A stretch of DNA of 64,000 bases from Ceratopteris richardii (Eukaryota; Streptophyta; Polypodiopsida; Polypodiales; Pteridaceae). Shown piece by piece: positions 21,401 through 33,047 of the stretch; positions within the stretch are counted from its first letter, which is position 1; every line of letters starts with the position of its first letter. The translations under genes were made by a program, and so were the position numbers. The stretch is taken from the NCBI GenBank assembly GCA_020310875.1, contig CM035416.1, positions 1,670,906-1,734,905 on the forward strand. Direction: 5' to 3'. Below the pieces are notes generated by a model that saw nothing but the letters and a program-made list of their open reading frames with translations, was not told the origin of the DNA and searched no databases.

Positions 21401-24400
21401 GATTTATACACATGTATGCTGTCATCGCAAAGCCCATGTACGGACTTCTGACAAACTTTGAGTGGACGGATGAATGTGAGAATTCCTTCCAGGAACTTAA
21501 ACGAAGATTGTGTTCAGCACCAATCTTGACCACACCAGATTGGAATAAGCCATTCCATGTTCAGGTGGATGCCTCCAACTATGCCATTGGATGTGTACTA
21601 GCACAACCTACTGGTGAAGGTAATATGGATCTTCCAATTGCCTATGCCAGTAGACAATTGAATGCGGCTGAACGGAATTACACCACTACAGAGCGCGAAG
21701 GATTAGGCATGGTATATGCAGTCAAGAAATTTAGACACTATTTGCTTGCAAATAAGTTTAAATTTTTTACTGATCATCAGGCATTGTTATATCTTGTAAA
21801 CAAGCCATGCAATACAGGAAGATTAGTAAGATGGTTCCTCTTGCTAATGGAATACGATTTCGAGGTTGTGGTAAGAAAGGGTAGGACTCACTTGAGAGCA
21901 GATCACCTCTCTAGGCTCACATCAGGAGAAGCCCCACAAGGAGTGTCAGATGACCTTCCTGATGCCTACTTGTTTAATTTGGAAGTGGTGCCGCAGTGGG
22001 CCAAGCCAATAGTACCAGTATTGACATACGGGCCTAATCATCCAGTGGTGAACACACGGAATAGAGAGATCGTAAAAGCCCAAAAGTACCATATCATGGC
22101 AGGTAGCATGTACAAGCACACAGATCAAGGGATCTTGACTTGTTGCGTAGAAGAGGATGAGTACGCTAAATGGTTGCAATTAGCACATGAAGGTGCGTTA
22201 GAGCAGCACCATTCAAAGCAATGAACGTTGCAGACTCTAAAGAGATTCGGAGTGCATTGGCCAACTATGGAAGCGGATGTCCAAAAGTGGTGCAAGGAAT
22301 GCCCAATCTGTTGCACTAAACCACCTGTGGAACATGCCACTCTCTATCAAGTATCCATTGTGCCAGATTGGAGTGAACCTCTAGTATCATTCTTGAGGAC
22401 AAACACATTCCCTCCAGACATGACTCTAGCTAGAAAAAGGAGTTTGGAACAAGAAGCCCAGGATTATTCACTCGTTGGTGATAATCTATACAAGCGCGGT
22501 AAGGATGGTTACCTGAGACTGTGTGTCCATGAAAGTGAGTATCTTAAGATCTTAGAAACTGCTCACCAAGGTGTAGCAGGAGGACACTTTGGACCGGATC
22601 GGGTGATCAAGGCAATCCTATTTGCGGGCTTTTGGTGGCCTACCCTTCACATGGATGCACATACCTATGTGAAACGGTGTGATGTCTGTCAAAGGACTCA
22701 GTATCCTATACGCAAAGATGAGATGCCACTGAAACCTATGATGGGTGGACGTGCATTCTCTAAGTGGGGAATAGACTTCGTAGGTCCTATTAATCCCCCA
22801 GCTAAGGGTTCTCATGCGGAATACATCATTGTTGCGACAGATTATCTCACCAAGTGGGTAGAGGTAAAGGCTACGACAAAGAACGATGCTCAAACAACTG
22901 CCAAATTCTTGTTTGAGAATGTATTCACGAGATACGGGCTACCTATAGAGCTTGTAAGTGATAGAGGAACTCATTTCTTAAATGAAGTGATTGAAAATCT
23001 ACTCCAAGAATTCTTGGTAATACACAAGAAGTCTGCCCCGTATCACCCTCAAGCTAATGGGCAAGCTGAGAGCACTAATAAGATCTTATGCAATGTACTA
23101 ACGAAATTAGTGAACACTAAACGCTCTGATTGGGACAAACAGCTACACCATGCTGTTTGGGCATACCGAGTTGCCTACAAAACGGTACTCCAAGCCACCC
23201 CCTTTCAGATGGTATTCGGCCAAAACGCTGTGCTACCCTTGGATTTCCTGATTCCTACGTTGAAAGTAGCACAAGAGCACGAATGGACAGGTCATGAGCT
23301 CTCCTCTAGGATCTTTGACCTTGAACGATTAGGAGAAACAAGACTGAGAGCCGCTGCTGGAATATATGCAGCTAAAAAGAGGCAGAAGGCATACTTCGAT
23401 GCCCATGTGAAGGAAAAAGGCTTGAAAGCAGGAGATCTAGTTTTAGTCTATACACTGAAACAACATGCGAGGAAGCTAGAAAAGAGAGGCTACGGACCTA
23501 TGATTATCAATAGGATCTCCACGAGTGGAGCAGTACAATTAGCCACATTAGAGGGCGATGTTCTCCCTAACTATATTAGCGGATGCAGAGTCAAGTTGTA
23601 TCAGGAACCCCTCACGGAGGAAATGCTCAGCCGACTCAACACTGCTAAGAAACGCAAAGAGGAAGAGAAGCGAATTAGAGAAGAAGCTCAAGCAGAAGCT
23701 TTAGAACGCATCAGAAGGATGAAATTACGAAAGCAAGGTAGAGAGCAGCCTAGGACAAATGACTATGCAGATCAAGGATATCATATGGCAATGTGTGAAG
23801 TCGCCGGAACCAGCTCACCTAGGATAACTGATCGACGTCCTTTCGTAACCCTAGATATAGGACAAGGAAAAAGTGCAAGGACTGTAAGAGCCTTGATTGA
23901 CTCAGGTGCAGCCACTAGTGCTGTTAGAGTGTCTTACTGTCAAGAGTTACAGTTAACTGTCAATCCTGTGGAAGCATATCTCATGGGATTGGGAGGCGTG
24001 GAAACCCCTTGCATGGGCGAGGTGGAACTTCCCCTCTACATTCATGATGAGGCAATGACAGTTAAAGCACTAGTGTGTCAAGATGAGGATCTCACTGAAC
24101 CTCTTGTCTTGGGTCAAGACTGGATCTATGACCAAGCAGTCAACTTAAACCTAAGAAGTGGACTTCTTCAGGTATGGGTCAATCATAGTCGAATTACAAT
24201 AGAGTTGGATAAGGGAGCACTCAAGGAACTAGAAAAGGCACAGACTCCTGGTCCCTCCAGGGGTGAACATGAAGTTGACCATGCTGTTCTTGTCCAAAAC
24301 TATGTGTTGCAGAGGAATGATATTCGCAAAAAAGGAGTCAGGGATGCAAAGGAATTCCCTTCTTTTCCAAAGGACAGAAGGAGGCAACAACCAAAGGTGG

Positions 24401-24948
24401 AGCAAAGGCAGAAGAAGCAGAGTACTACCCATGCCGGACATCAAAAGAACCTGCGCAGCAGAATATCTCAACAAGTGAACCAAGTGTGGGTGCGAAAAGG
24501 CGAACACTCGGTTGCACCCACGCCAACCGCACGGGCAAAGCCTCTTATTAGTAACCAACAACACGTCACTAATAAGAAGTCTTTCGGAAATTCTTCTGCT
24601 AACGTGAAATCTATTTGGGTGCCCAAAAGGTCGATGAAGGCTAGCCCACAATCAAGACAAATTTGGGTGCCTAAGGCTTGTTTGCGGGCTCAGATAGCTA
24701 CACCAAGAACACACCCTACACAGCATGATCCATTCACTCGCACAGCCTACATCCACTCATTTTCAACACCAAGGCACATGAACACGAACAGAATCAGTTG
24801 TAAATGGGCCCCTAAAAGGCCTCAGGTTAAAGTGGACACACCTATAAAGCTCTCGAGAATCTCTACGGAACCACGAGTAAAACCCATCCACTGCATTTGG
24901 CAGCCCAAGACTTGTAACAAACCCCCTGACCCTATTCTAAATCCATGA
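15466..24948 (+). pseudogene. gag-pol of element C (near full length; three stops, two frameshifts)
   Basis: Starts MNLRSGRHLARER. Breaks: TAG 18682 (CAG in D), a one-base deletion near 19685, TAA 20226, a one-base insertion near 21230 and TGA 22222 (CGA in other copies). Domains in order: Gag core (about 16460-16830); knuckles near 17137, 17728 and 17815; Pro-rich PPQxAY repeats (about 18590-18710); retropepsin with DSG at 19414-19422; a KKRKKKE basic patch near 20313. RT follows with YVDD at 21129-21140. RNase H carries DASNYAIG near 21568. Integrase has two H2C2 modules (about 22180-22320 and 22560-22700) and a DDE core from GIDFVGP (22770) to QAEST near 23063. A second DSGAA retropepsin-like domain is at 23899. 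The tail has W-x-P-K repeats (24480-24910). Termination is at 24946-24948. Confidence 0.93.
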
Positions 24949-25060
24949 CCACCTACTAACCGCTTCACATCATTTCGCTTAGCTCTTAGGTCTACCTAAC
25001 TCCTAACTACACACACCAGCACCGAGCACTTATTAACTCCTAACCACTCCAGAACTTTAA

Positions 25061-25115
25061 GTTAATATTGTAACAAGGGACACCATGTCATTTTTGTGTC
25101 CATTGCAATGTTAAC
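25061..25115 (+). promoter_or_regulatory. Conserved RNA hairpin before ORF3, element C
   Basis: Left arm GTTAATATTGTAA pairs with TTGCAATGTTAAC (13 pairs including G-U). After a small internal loop, GGACA pairs with TGTCC. The terminal loop is about 14 nt. The same structure with different sequence occurs in B, D and A, always 16-22 nt before the acceptor. Confidence 0.75.
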
Positions 25116-25126
25116 GTTTATTCATA

Positions 25127-25137
25127 TATTCTCACAG
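25127..25137 (+). promoter_or_regulatory. Candidate 3' splice acceptor for ORF3, element C
   Basis: TATTCTCACAG, cut after 25137, 22 nt downstream of the hairpin and 22 nt upstream of the ORF3 ATG. The 11-mer is identical in B and D. Confidence 0.6.
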
Positions 25138-25159
25138 AATCAGCTGGGACATTTTCAAC

Positions 25160-28100
25160 ATGGCTGAGGCAGCAGGAACTAGCTCTCACACAGAAACAAA
25201 CCCGCAAGTGGTGGACTTGGACAATTTACCCGTTTTGCCTGAGACAGTTGAAAGACCAGAAGAGTTGCAGGCCGTCAAAATCATACCTATTGCGGACCCT
25301 CCGCGTGGCCACACCATGCCCGTGGGAAAGACTTCACATTGGTTTACCGAGGTAGCAGGACCCTTGGGGGAAGGAACGTATCTATGGGAATCAGAGTTGG
25401 ACTACAATGGAAAGCAAGGCAGATACCATTTCTTTACAAGAGAATTTGAGAAGTTACAAAATGCGGAAAGTCTACGTCCGATATGGGAAAAAGCCGGATT
25501 GAGTGCCTATTTCAGTGCTCGACTCCCAAAACCTGACTTCATGCGATGCTACTATCTCATCAACACCTTGACTCCAAATCCGAACCCAAAAGGTGCAAGC
25601 TCATTTGTGATTCCATCTCTGACAAAGGGGAATGAGCTCAAGAGGTTTAGGCTATCAAACAATTTGGTGAGAGAAGCTCTGGATATGCGCGGCATGCATA
25701 TTCCTACAGAAAAGGAAACCCTAGTACCGGACTACATGAAGAATCGAAGTCTCACCAAACTCAAGGACATGGTATCCATGACGCCTAATATTGCAATACA
25801 CCTTCGCATGTGCATGCAACACTTTGCTTTCCCGGCGCAGGATAGATTCACCATGCCGCACAAAAAGATTTGGTTTAGCCTGTATCTGGCAGAGACACAG
25901 AGCCTCACCATCAACCTACCCCACTGGATAATTGATCAGATACACTTAGCTCACAAACGCTGGCCGCGGAAACAGGTTTTATATGGTTGCTGTGCTCTGA
26001 CAAGAATCATCTATAGGTGTTTGGCTTATGACATCCCAATCCAACGAGCCCTGATGTGGAATCGGGTAGAGCAGTTTCGAGGCAGGACATCCACTGGAGC
26101 CCCTTCTAAGAAGATGAGAGGCACGGTCCAAGTCCCATGTGCTCAACCACGTGGAGCCACCCTAACACCAGACGTCACACCACCACCCCGAAGAGTCCGA
26201 CCATTCACACTCCGACTTCCAAGACGCAGCACGGATGGTTCCACCTTGATATTTCCTCCCATCCCAACGGATCTCGAATTTCCTAGTGGTGCACCCTTGG
26301 AAGAACTCACTAATGAAGACTTCGAACAACTATTACAAGATGTAGAGCTGGAGGCAGGAGAGGCACAACAAGCGGAAAATGTACAAACGCAGGCCACAAC
26401 CTCCCAAGCACCTGTCACACCTGTTGAAGTGGAGGAAGAAGATGACGGAGATGAAGAACAGGAGGATGATGAGGAGGAGTATGATCAAGAGCACCAAGAG
26501 GAGCAACAAGAAGTGCCAGAACTTGTAGGTGCAACTGCATATACAGCTCAACTACGAAGGCTATACGACACTATCAAAGCAGTACAAGAAAGGCATCAGC
26601 TCTCTCTGGTATCAGGTCAAGCTTTGATGCAAGAAATGCTATCAGATGAAGGAGTGGACCAACATTTCATTGACACCCTCAAATTAGTGTCAGACTCTTT
26701 AGGAGTTCTAGAGGCTGTCCACACCGCAGTCCGCCAGTCCGTAAGGTATGACAAACGCAGAGTGGACACGTTACCACGAGCAGGTAAGACTATCAGGATA
26801 CCCGTCACAGAACCAGAAGTACCTATTGAGACCACAGCCACTCCCACAACCACCACTGACCTCTCCGCTGAAACCTTCGTTCAGACATCACCCATCTCAC
26901 CCCAGTGTCCTCCATCACCACCTTCTCCACCCCCACCACCACCTCCCACCTCGGAAGAAACGACAGTCATCACCTCTACATTCACTTATAACCCATCATC
27001 ATTCAAATCATTCTCATTTCGAGAACCCACCTCACAAGACACCCTCTTCTCCTTCGTCACCAATCCCTTGTACACTTCATCCCGTCTATCCTCTGAACCC
27101 ATGACTGGCCATCCCATAATTACAAGTGTAGTTGGAAACCCAGCACCCACAGAAGGCACCCTGTGTTTCCCGACCTATCCCCCAATACGAGTACCTCCAT
27201 TCCATGACCCTCACCTCCCAGCTGGCCCCTACACTTCGTTCAACCGGACCTCACCACCCCAATACCCGTCCTTTGTGGAGCAGTTCTTCCGCTCTCCAAT
27301 GTTTCAAAGGCACCTTTCCCCGTTGTTCGCAACGACATCAATTTACACGAACACCACACTCACTTCACCTACCATACCCAACTACATGGTAGCCCCTATA
27401 CACACCACTCTGTCTGACCCGATGGACATTTCACCCACCACAGCACCTCTCCCCACGATTCCACCCTCTCCCCCTCCACTACCCCCCACCTCACCACTCA
27501 CATCATTGGCACACACAGCATTCACTACCCCCCTACCCAATCCCTCCTCCCATGCATTTCAAACTTTTCCCCTTGCATCTCATAATGTAAATAGTACGTT
27601 CAACACACTACTTCAGTGTGCACATCAGCTACAACAAGACTACCATCAATTGGAAGAACGCACTGCTGCCCTCCAGGCAGATTCTCAACATCTACAAGTT
27701 AAAGTCACCACTCTTGAGGCTGACTACCAGACGCTCCTAACCGAGCATACCACACTACAACAGGCTCACTCCGAATTGGAAGCAAAGACATCAACTGTAG
27801 ATGACCAAGCAGTCAAGGAACTAGAAACAGTGCTTCAAGCGCAAATGATATCTAACGCCACACTCAGACGCAACATTGGGCTATTAAGGAAGCATATGGC
27901 CGCAGCACTAGAAGAGAACAAACGACTTCAACAGCAAAATCAAGACAACTTTGAAGCGGCTATGGAAGGAACCGTAGGAGCAACCATTAGCCCTACCAGA
28001 TATAGAGCAGTTCCATCAGAAGACATCCGCATCCTACTTGAGGAGCATGCAAATTTCCTGGAGTCATATGAAAAACTAGAGACTGAATGTGCCGATCTAA

Positions 28101-28211
28101 AGAAACAGTTAGCCAGTGTATCCACTGCTCAACCGGAGCCGGTAATCTTGCAACAATCTACAGAAGAAATGGAGACCCTTCGGAAACAGGTGGCAGAACT
28201 CCAAGCACGCC
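25160..28211 (+). pseudogene. ORF3 of element C, N-terminal 1,017 codons (cut by element D)
   Basis: Starts MAEAAGTSS; this ATG is chosen because B and D have the matching start (MADTAGTSS, MAEAGTSS). The frame is open to the insertion point. Visible regions: a conserved globular N-terminal domain (about residues 45-330; HWF..VAGPLGEGTYLWE, LPKPDF.RCYYLI, MHIPTEKET, HWIIDQIHLAH, CCALTRIIYRCLAYD); an acidic Glu/Asp run near 430-455; a short helical region; and a long Pro/Ser/Thr-rich stretch (about 560-800). A coiled-coil-like segment follows (about 815-1010; LEERTAALQADSQHL, LLRKHMAAALEENKRLQQQN). I see no signal peptide or membrane span. The C-terminal part continues at 45340. I do not recognise a function. 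It occupies the env position. Confidence 0.85.
28207..28211. repeat. Target-site duplication of element D (left copy)
   Basis: ACGCC here and at 45335-45339 flank D's LTRs. Removing D and one copy restores C's ORF3 frame length (a multiple of three). Confidence 0.93.
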
Positions 28212-28927
28212 TGTAGCTCTGTGATGAGTAGCACCTCCTTTAATGTCAATCCGGGAAGACGTGAGGAGGGTATGAAGACCTCGAGCAAGTGGTGGCACAA
28301 GTGCGTGAGTGAGAAGCACACAAGCATGCACACACATACACACACACGCGCACACACGGCAAGACAAAGAGAGAGAATCAATGGAGTTCTTTAGATTACT
28401 TTCAAAAGCTCTTACAAGTTCGTTTCAATTACAATCTAACCTCAAAAATGAGCTCTCTAGCTCTTTTTATAGTTTTTGACTAGCTTTTGGCCCTGTCCAG
28501 ACCTAGTGTCCGGCCTAGTTAAAAATTAGGTTTCAGGGCTTATTTGGGGGATCAAACGAGATCTAAAAAATACGAAAATTAGTACGCAACTACTTCTAAG
28601 GCTCCTCAAGCTCAAGGACTCCTTGGCTTGCACAAAATGGAGCTACAAAAATGTGAAATGATATTTACAATGATTGTTAGTGATAAAAATCACTGTTGTT
28701 GTAGGGGTTTCTTCTAGTGATCTGCCATACATATCTTCGAGCTCCCTACTTGCTCTTCCTCCCTGCATGTCCATCTCTTTGATTCGCATTAATGTCTTGA
28801 AAAAATATTCGCCTACTTGCCAGATCTTCTTTGACTGCCATGTTTGCTTGTGCTGTCCCTTCGCTCTGACTCCCCTCTTTGGCTTTCACGTCTTGTACGT
28901 TCTGGTGTACCAAGGCTACTGCCAACA
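28212..28927 (-). repeat. 3' LTR of element D
   Basis: Read on the minus strand it runs TGTTGGCAGTAG to GAGCTACA, 716 bp. Its first ~180 bp (28927 down to 28746) encode the last ~60 codons of ORF3. The TATA box complement is at 28464-28471. Confidence 0.97.
28464..28471 (-). promoter_or_regulatory. TATA box in D 3' LTR
   Basis: TATAAAAA on the minus strand, identical to the box in D's 5' LTR. Being in the 3' LTR, it could start transcripts into C's ORF3 in antisense. Confidence 0.65.
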
Positions 28928-31900
28928 CCCCCCCACTCTCGCGTCTGTCGCCCCTGACAGACCCTTGTCTAGCTGCTTTTTGGACGTAGTATTGTACAAC
29001 ATCGGCGGCGAGGTGGTGTTCTTCTAACCTGAGTCCCCTTGCTAGATCTGTCAGCAATGCATCCCAATTGACTGGCCCTGGGACATCTGGATGTGGCACC
29101 CGTAACTGCTCTGAGTGAATGGTTCGCTCCACAGCAAATAAATGGAGGAGATGTGAGGGTCTAGGTACAAATATTTCTGAGTGGTATTCCCAGAACCCTG
29201 TTATGAACATCTCTTCAAATGTTTGTTTAAAGCAGGCTGGGAGGTATTTTATTCTGGCGTGCCAAGCGTATATCACCTCTATAGAAGGAGTGGTGCTCAT
29301 GTCATAAACTAAATCTTGGTTTCCTGTAAGGAATCCGACGCCTGAGAAGTGTGGGTCCTTGATATTCTTGAATGTCCTGAATGTAATAAGCATTAACTCA
29401 AAAATTTTCATGCACATCTGGGCCATTACATCAGGGGTATTCCTTAATCGGATGCTCCAGTGCCGTATAGTGGAAATCATGTAATTGACGGTGCGAGGCC
29501 CTTGAGGGGGTGCTAGATAGACGTAGTTTAACCATTTGGCGCATCCCTTGATATTCTTGACTGCAATGGTAAACTCTGGCCATGTGCGTCTGCGGAGTAC
29601 AGGAACATAACAAGGGTTATATTTAATAAAAAGAGGCATATTCGTCCAGGTGCGAACCATCTCCGGGTAGGTTTCGAGGAGTCGGATCCTCCAAGTGGGT
29701 TGATGAATGGATCCTTTTTTGGCGCTCGCTGGGATATCATCTGGCCCAAATTGTGTAGCAAACGTTGGAGGTTTGCCACATCTATGTTGGATTTCTGCAT
29801 TGTAGTCCGCCAGGAGTATACAATATGGCACGTATTGATCATCATTGGTTCCGATCCATCTATGGTGGGACATGCTGCGGAAGTATTCTGATTTAATAAT
29901 AGTGTCCTCTATCTTTGCCATAGATTGGATTTGAACTGCCACTCGATCTTCATGAGTTGATGCCGTTTTCTCTAGTGTTTGGAGCCACTCAGGTACTTCG
30001 ATTTCTAACGTATCCATTCCTTCTGCGGTTTGCTCACCACCTGGCATTGGCATAGGAACGTAAGGTTCCTCATACGTCTCATCTACCTCGATGGGTACCA
30101 AATCCTCGGGTTCTGGTTCGACAACTGGAGAGGGTTGCCTTTCATGTGTGAGTAATCTTGCCTGTAATTCGGCCACCTGCTCTTTCAATGCCTTGACTTC
30201 CTCTGAAGTCGTGGTCGTTTCTGTGACTTTGGGTGCTGTCTGTTGCTCTTGGAGTTGATTGCGCAGCGCATCACGTTCCCTTTCCAAGTCATCATGAGCT
30301 TCTAATAGATCTGCATAGCTGTCCAAGATGGTCTTCATTGTCTCTGAGGGCACAGCTTTAAACTGCTCTGGATCAATTTCGTGTGGAGAGCCTTCCATTG
30401 CTGCTTCTAGATTTGCTTCGTTTTGCTGCTGCAGTCTCTTGTTCTCTTCAAGGGCGGCCGCCATGTGCTTTCTGAGAAGTGCCAGGTTACGCCGGACTTT
30501 GAGATTATCGGCTTGGTATACCTCGAGCAAAGCTTCTAGTTGTTTGGCACCTGATTCTGTCGATGGTTGGGGTGCCGCCAATAATGTTTGGTGAGCCTGC
30601 TCAAGCGTCGTGTAGCGTTGATTCAGTTCTGCATTTTCTGTTTGTAGAATGTGAAATTGTCTTTGTAAGTTCTGATGGTGCGTTTCCAGTTGCTGATACC
30701 GGTTGTCCAGAGCTTTGTACTCATGCTGGAGCTGGTATACACATTGGTTTAATGCTAAAAATATGTTATTTACATTAAATAATGCTGGGAGGGGTGAAGA
30801 TGCAGGGGGAATGGGGGCGGGAATGGGAGAGGTGAATGATGTGGATGTACGTGGAGATGTAGGGGGAGGGGGTATGGGTGGTGAAGGTGGCATGGGGGGA
30901 GGGAGTGGTGCTGTGGCAGGTGATGTTTCCATCGTGTCAACTGTTTGAGTGACGGTGTAGATGGGAATCGTGGGTGGAGTGGATGTGACGTCGGTGAACA
31001 GGGTGGTGAAGGTGGGCATGGTGACTCCCCCGTATTGGATTCCCGGAGAGAGTGGGATGCCCATGACAATGGTAGTGGTAGTGGATGTGGTAGTGTTAGT
31101 GTCCTGTGGTGGAGCGAATTGTGTAGTGTGAGGTGGGGATGGTGGTGACAACGGTGCTTCTTGATATTCTTCTGCTTGCGCTGCCTCGCCTGGTGCTGAT
31201 GTATTGATGTGAATTTGCTTCCCGGACCTCCTGGGACGAACGGGAACTCTTTTTTCAAACCTGTGGATGTAGGCCATTGCCTCATGAATGGCCTCGTCCA
31301 GTCCTACGGCGTCGGCATGAAGGTTCATGGACTCAATGAACAACTCGTCCACACCTTCCTCAGCTAGCAAGTCGTTCATGAGTCTTTTGCCCTGTTCTAG
31401 AGACAACTGATGCTGTTCCTGAACCAGTCGCATGGTTCGATATAGTCTCTTGATTTGTGCCGAATATGCTGGGGCACTTGCTAACTCGGAGAGTTCGTCA
31501 TATTCTTGATGTTGTTCTTCGTCAGCTTCTTCTTCGTCTCCTCCTGCCTCTTGTTCATCTACATCGACTTCTACAACTTGTGGTTGGGTGGGGGCCGATT
31601 TTGTTTGGGGTTGTGGTTCCTGAGCTCGCGCGGCTTCAGCTTCGAGGTTAGAGTCATAGATTAATCTGGCAATTTCCTCATCAGTGAGGTCCTCAAGAGT
31701 AAATCCCTACGGGAATTCCAAATCGGATGGAATGGGTGGAAACACCAGATTAGGCCCCTCTGTGCTTGGTCTTGGTAGCCGGATTGTGAATGGCCTAACT
31801 CGTCGTGTCTGGGGAGGGGTGATTTCTGGTGTAGCGGTAGCTCCCCTTGGTTGGGCACAGGGTAGTTGGACTCCCCCCCTCATCTTCTTTGATGGGGGGC

Positions 31901-32843
31901 CTGCTGCTGATAGTCTTCTCTGGAATTCTTGGACTCGGGACCATACGAGTGCCCGCTGAACAGGCACGTCATAAGCCAAGCATCTATAGATTATTCTGGT
32001 CAGAGCACAACACCCGTGGAGCACATTCTTCTGTCTCTTGTTCCACCTTTGATGCGCTAGGTGGATCTGATCTATGATCCAGTGTGGCACATTGATGGGC
32101 AGGCTTTCGGTTTCTGCTAGATATAAACTGAACCATATTTTTTTCGGGGGCATTGTGAATCGTTCTTGGGCGGGAAAAGAAAAATGTTGCATGATGGTTC
32201 GCAGGTGAAGCGCAATGGTAGGTGTCATCGCTACCATGTCCTTCAGCTTATTAAGATCTTTGTGCTTCATTCGACCTGGAACCATGGTTTCCTTTTCTGT
32301 TGGGATGTGCATGCCATACATGCCTAATGCTTCTCTTACCAGATTGAGGGTCAACTTGAATCTTTTAAGCTCATTACCCGGCAGCAGTGATGGCAACACA
32401 AAGGTGCTGTCGCCGCCCTTGGCTCTGCTTGGCGTGATGGTACTGATCAGATAAGAACATCGTAAAAAATCCGGCTTTGGTAAGTGAGTCTTGAAATAAC
32501 TTTCCACACCCGCTTTGATCCAAACTGATCTCATGACTTCGACATTTTGATAGCTTTCAAACTCGCGTGCGAAAAAGTGGTATCGACCCCATTTGCCATT
32601 GAATTCCAATTCTGCTTCCCAGAAATAGGTTCCATCGCCCAGTGGTCCAGCAACATCACTGAACCAATGCGCATGCTTACCTACTTGAGAAGTGTGTCCT
32701 TGAGGAGGATCCTGGATGGGGAGCACATGCACTGCTTGAAGCTCTTGCGGTCTTGCGGTGAGACGTGGCTCAAGGAGAAGTGTTTCTATGTCCACAATCT
32801 GGGCACCAGATCCGGCTTGAGAACTGGTACCTGCTTCTGCCAT
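28746..32843 (-). pseudogene. ORF3 of element D (env-position protein, one in-frame stop)
   Basis: From ATG at 32843 to the stop at 28746, 1,365 codons, broken only by TAG at 31709-31707 after DLEFP. Order: conserved N-terminal globular domain (about residues 40-320); Pro/acidic linker; a Pro/Thr-rich stretch; a coiled-coil-like region (about 680-880; LETHHQNLQRQFHILQ, LALLRKHMAAALEENKRL); and a second conserved domain (about 990-1290). The second domain has DRVAVQ, LYIKYNPCY.PV.RRR.W, MISTIRHW, WHARIKYLPACFKQTFEEMF and FWEYHSEIF.PRPSHLL. A tail of about 60 residues is read through the polypurine tract and the LTR and ends AGRKSK. No hydrophobic segment suitable for a signal or anchor was seen, so it is not an obvious envelope protein. 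Probably translated from a spliced RNA (inference). Function unknown. Confidence 0.85.
28928..28962 (-). other. Polypurine tract and adjacent hairpin of element D
   Basis: On the minus strand GAGAGTGGGGGGG (28940-28928) abuts the 3' LTR and would prime plus-strand DNA. Just upstream, GTCTGTC-AGGGGC-GACAGAC (28962-28943) is a perfect 7-bp inverted repeat. Both lie inside ORF3. Confidence 0.8.
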
Positions 32844-32864
32844 GGCCCTGTTTGCTGGTTGGTT

Positions 32865-32875
32865 CTGTGAGAATA
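32865..32875 (-). promoter_or_regulatory. Candidate 3' splice acceptor for ORF3, element D
   Basis: TATTCTCACAG on the minus strand, cut after 32865, 21 nt beyond the hairpin and 21 nt before the ATG. Confidence 0.6.
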
Positions 32876-32885
32876 TAGAACCAAG

Positions 32886-32941
32886 TGTTAACATCGTAAT
32901 GGACAGAATAAATTTGTGTTGTCCCCGTTACAACATTAACA
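32886..32941 (-). promoter_or_regulatory. Conserved RNA hairpin before ORF3, element D
   Basis: Minus-strand arms TGTTAATGTTGTAACGGGGA and GTCCATTACGATGTTAACA pair over about 18 bp, with a loop near 32906-32919. It lies between the gag-pol stop and the ORF3 acceptor. Confidence 0.75.
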
Positions 32942-33047
32942 TGAGGTGGATGGTGAGTTAGTGGTTAGTAAGTACATGAAGACAGTGTGTGTAGTTAGTG
33001 CTTGTGTTGTCCTAGGAGACTACTGCAGTTAGTAAGTGGGCATGAAT

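Larger units (their letters stand above)
24949..25159 (+). other. Spacer between gag-pol and ORF3, element C
   Basis: About 210 nt with no ORF of note. It holds a strong inverted repeat (25061-25115) and a splice-acceptor-like site ending at 25137, then ORF3's ATG at 25160. Confidence 0.75.

Noticed and set aside
21960..22100. Extra (archaeal-type) RNase H of Tat/Ogre elements between RNase H and integrase
   Set aside because: Only about 40 residues separate RNase H from the first H2C2 module, too few for that domain.
28966..32843. ORF3 as a retroviral envelope gene
   Set aside because: It has the position and probable splicing of env, but I see no signal peptide, furin-type site, fusion peptide or membrane anchor; only the position is env-like.
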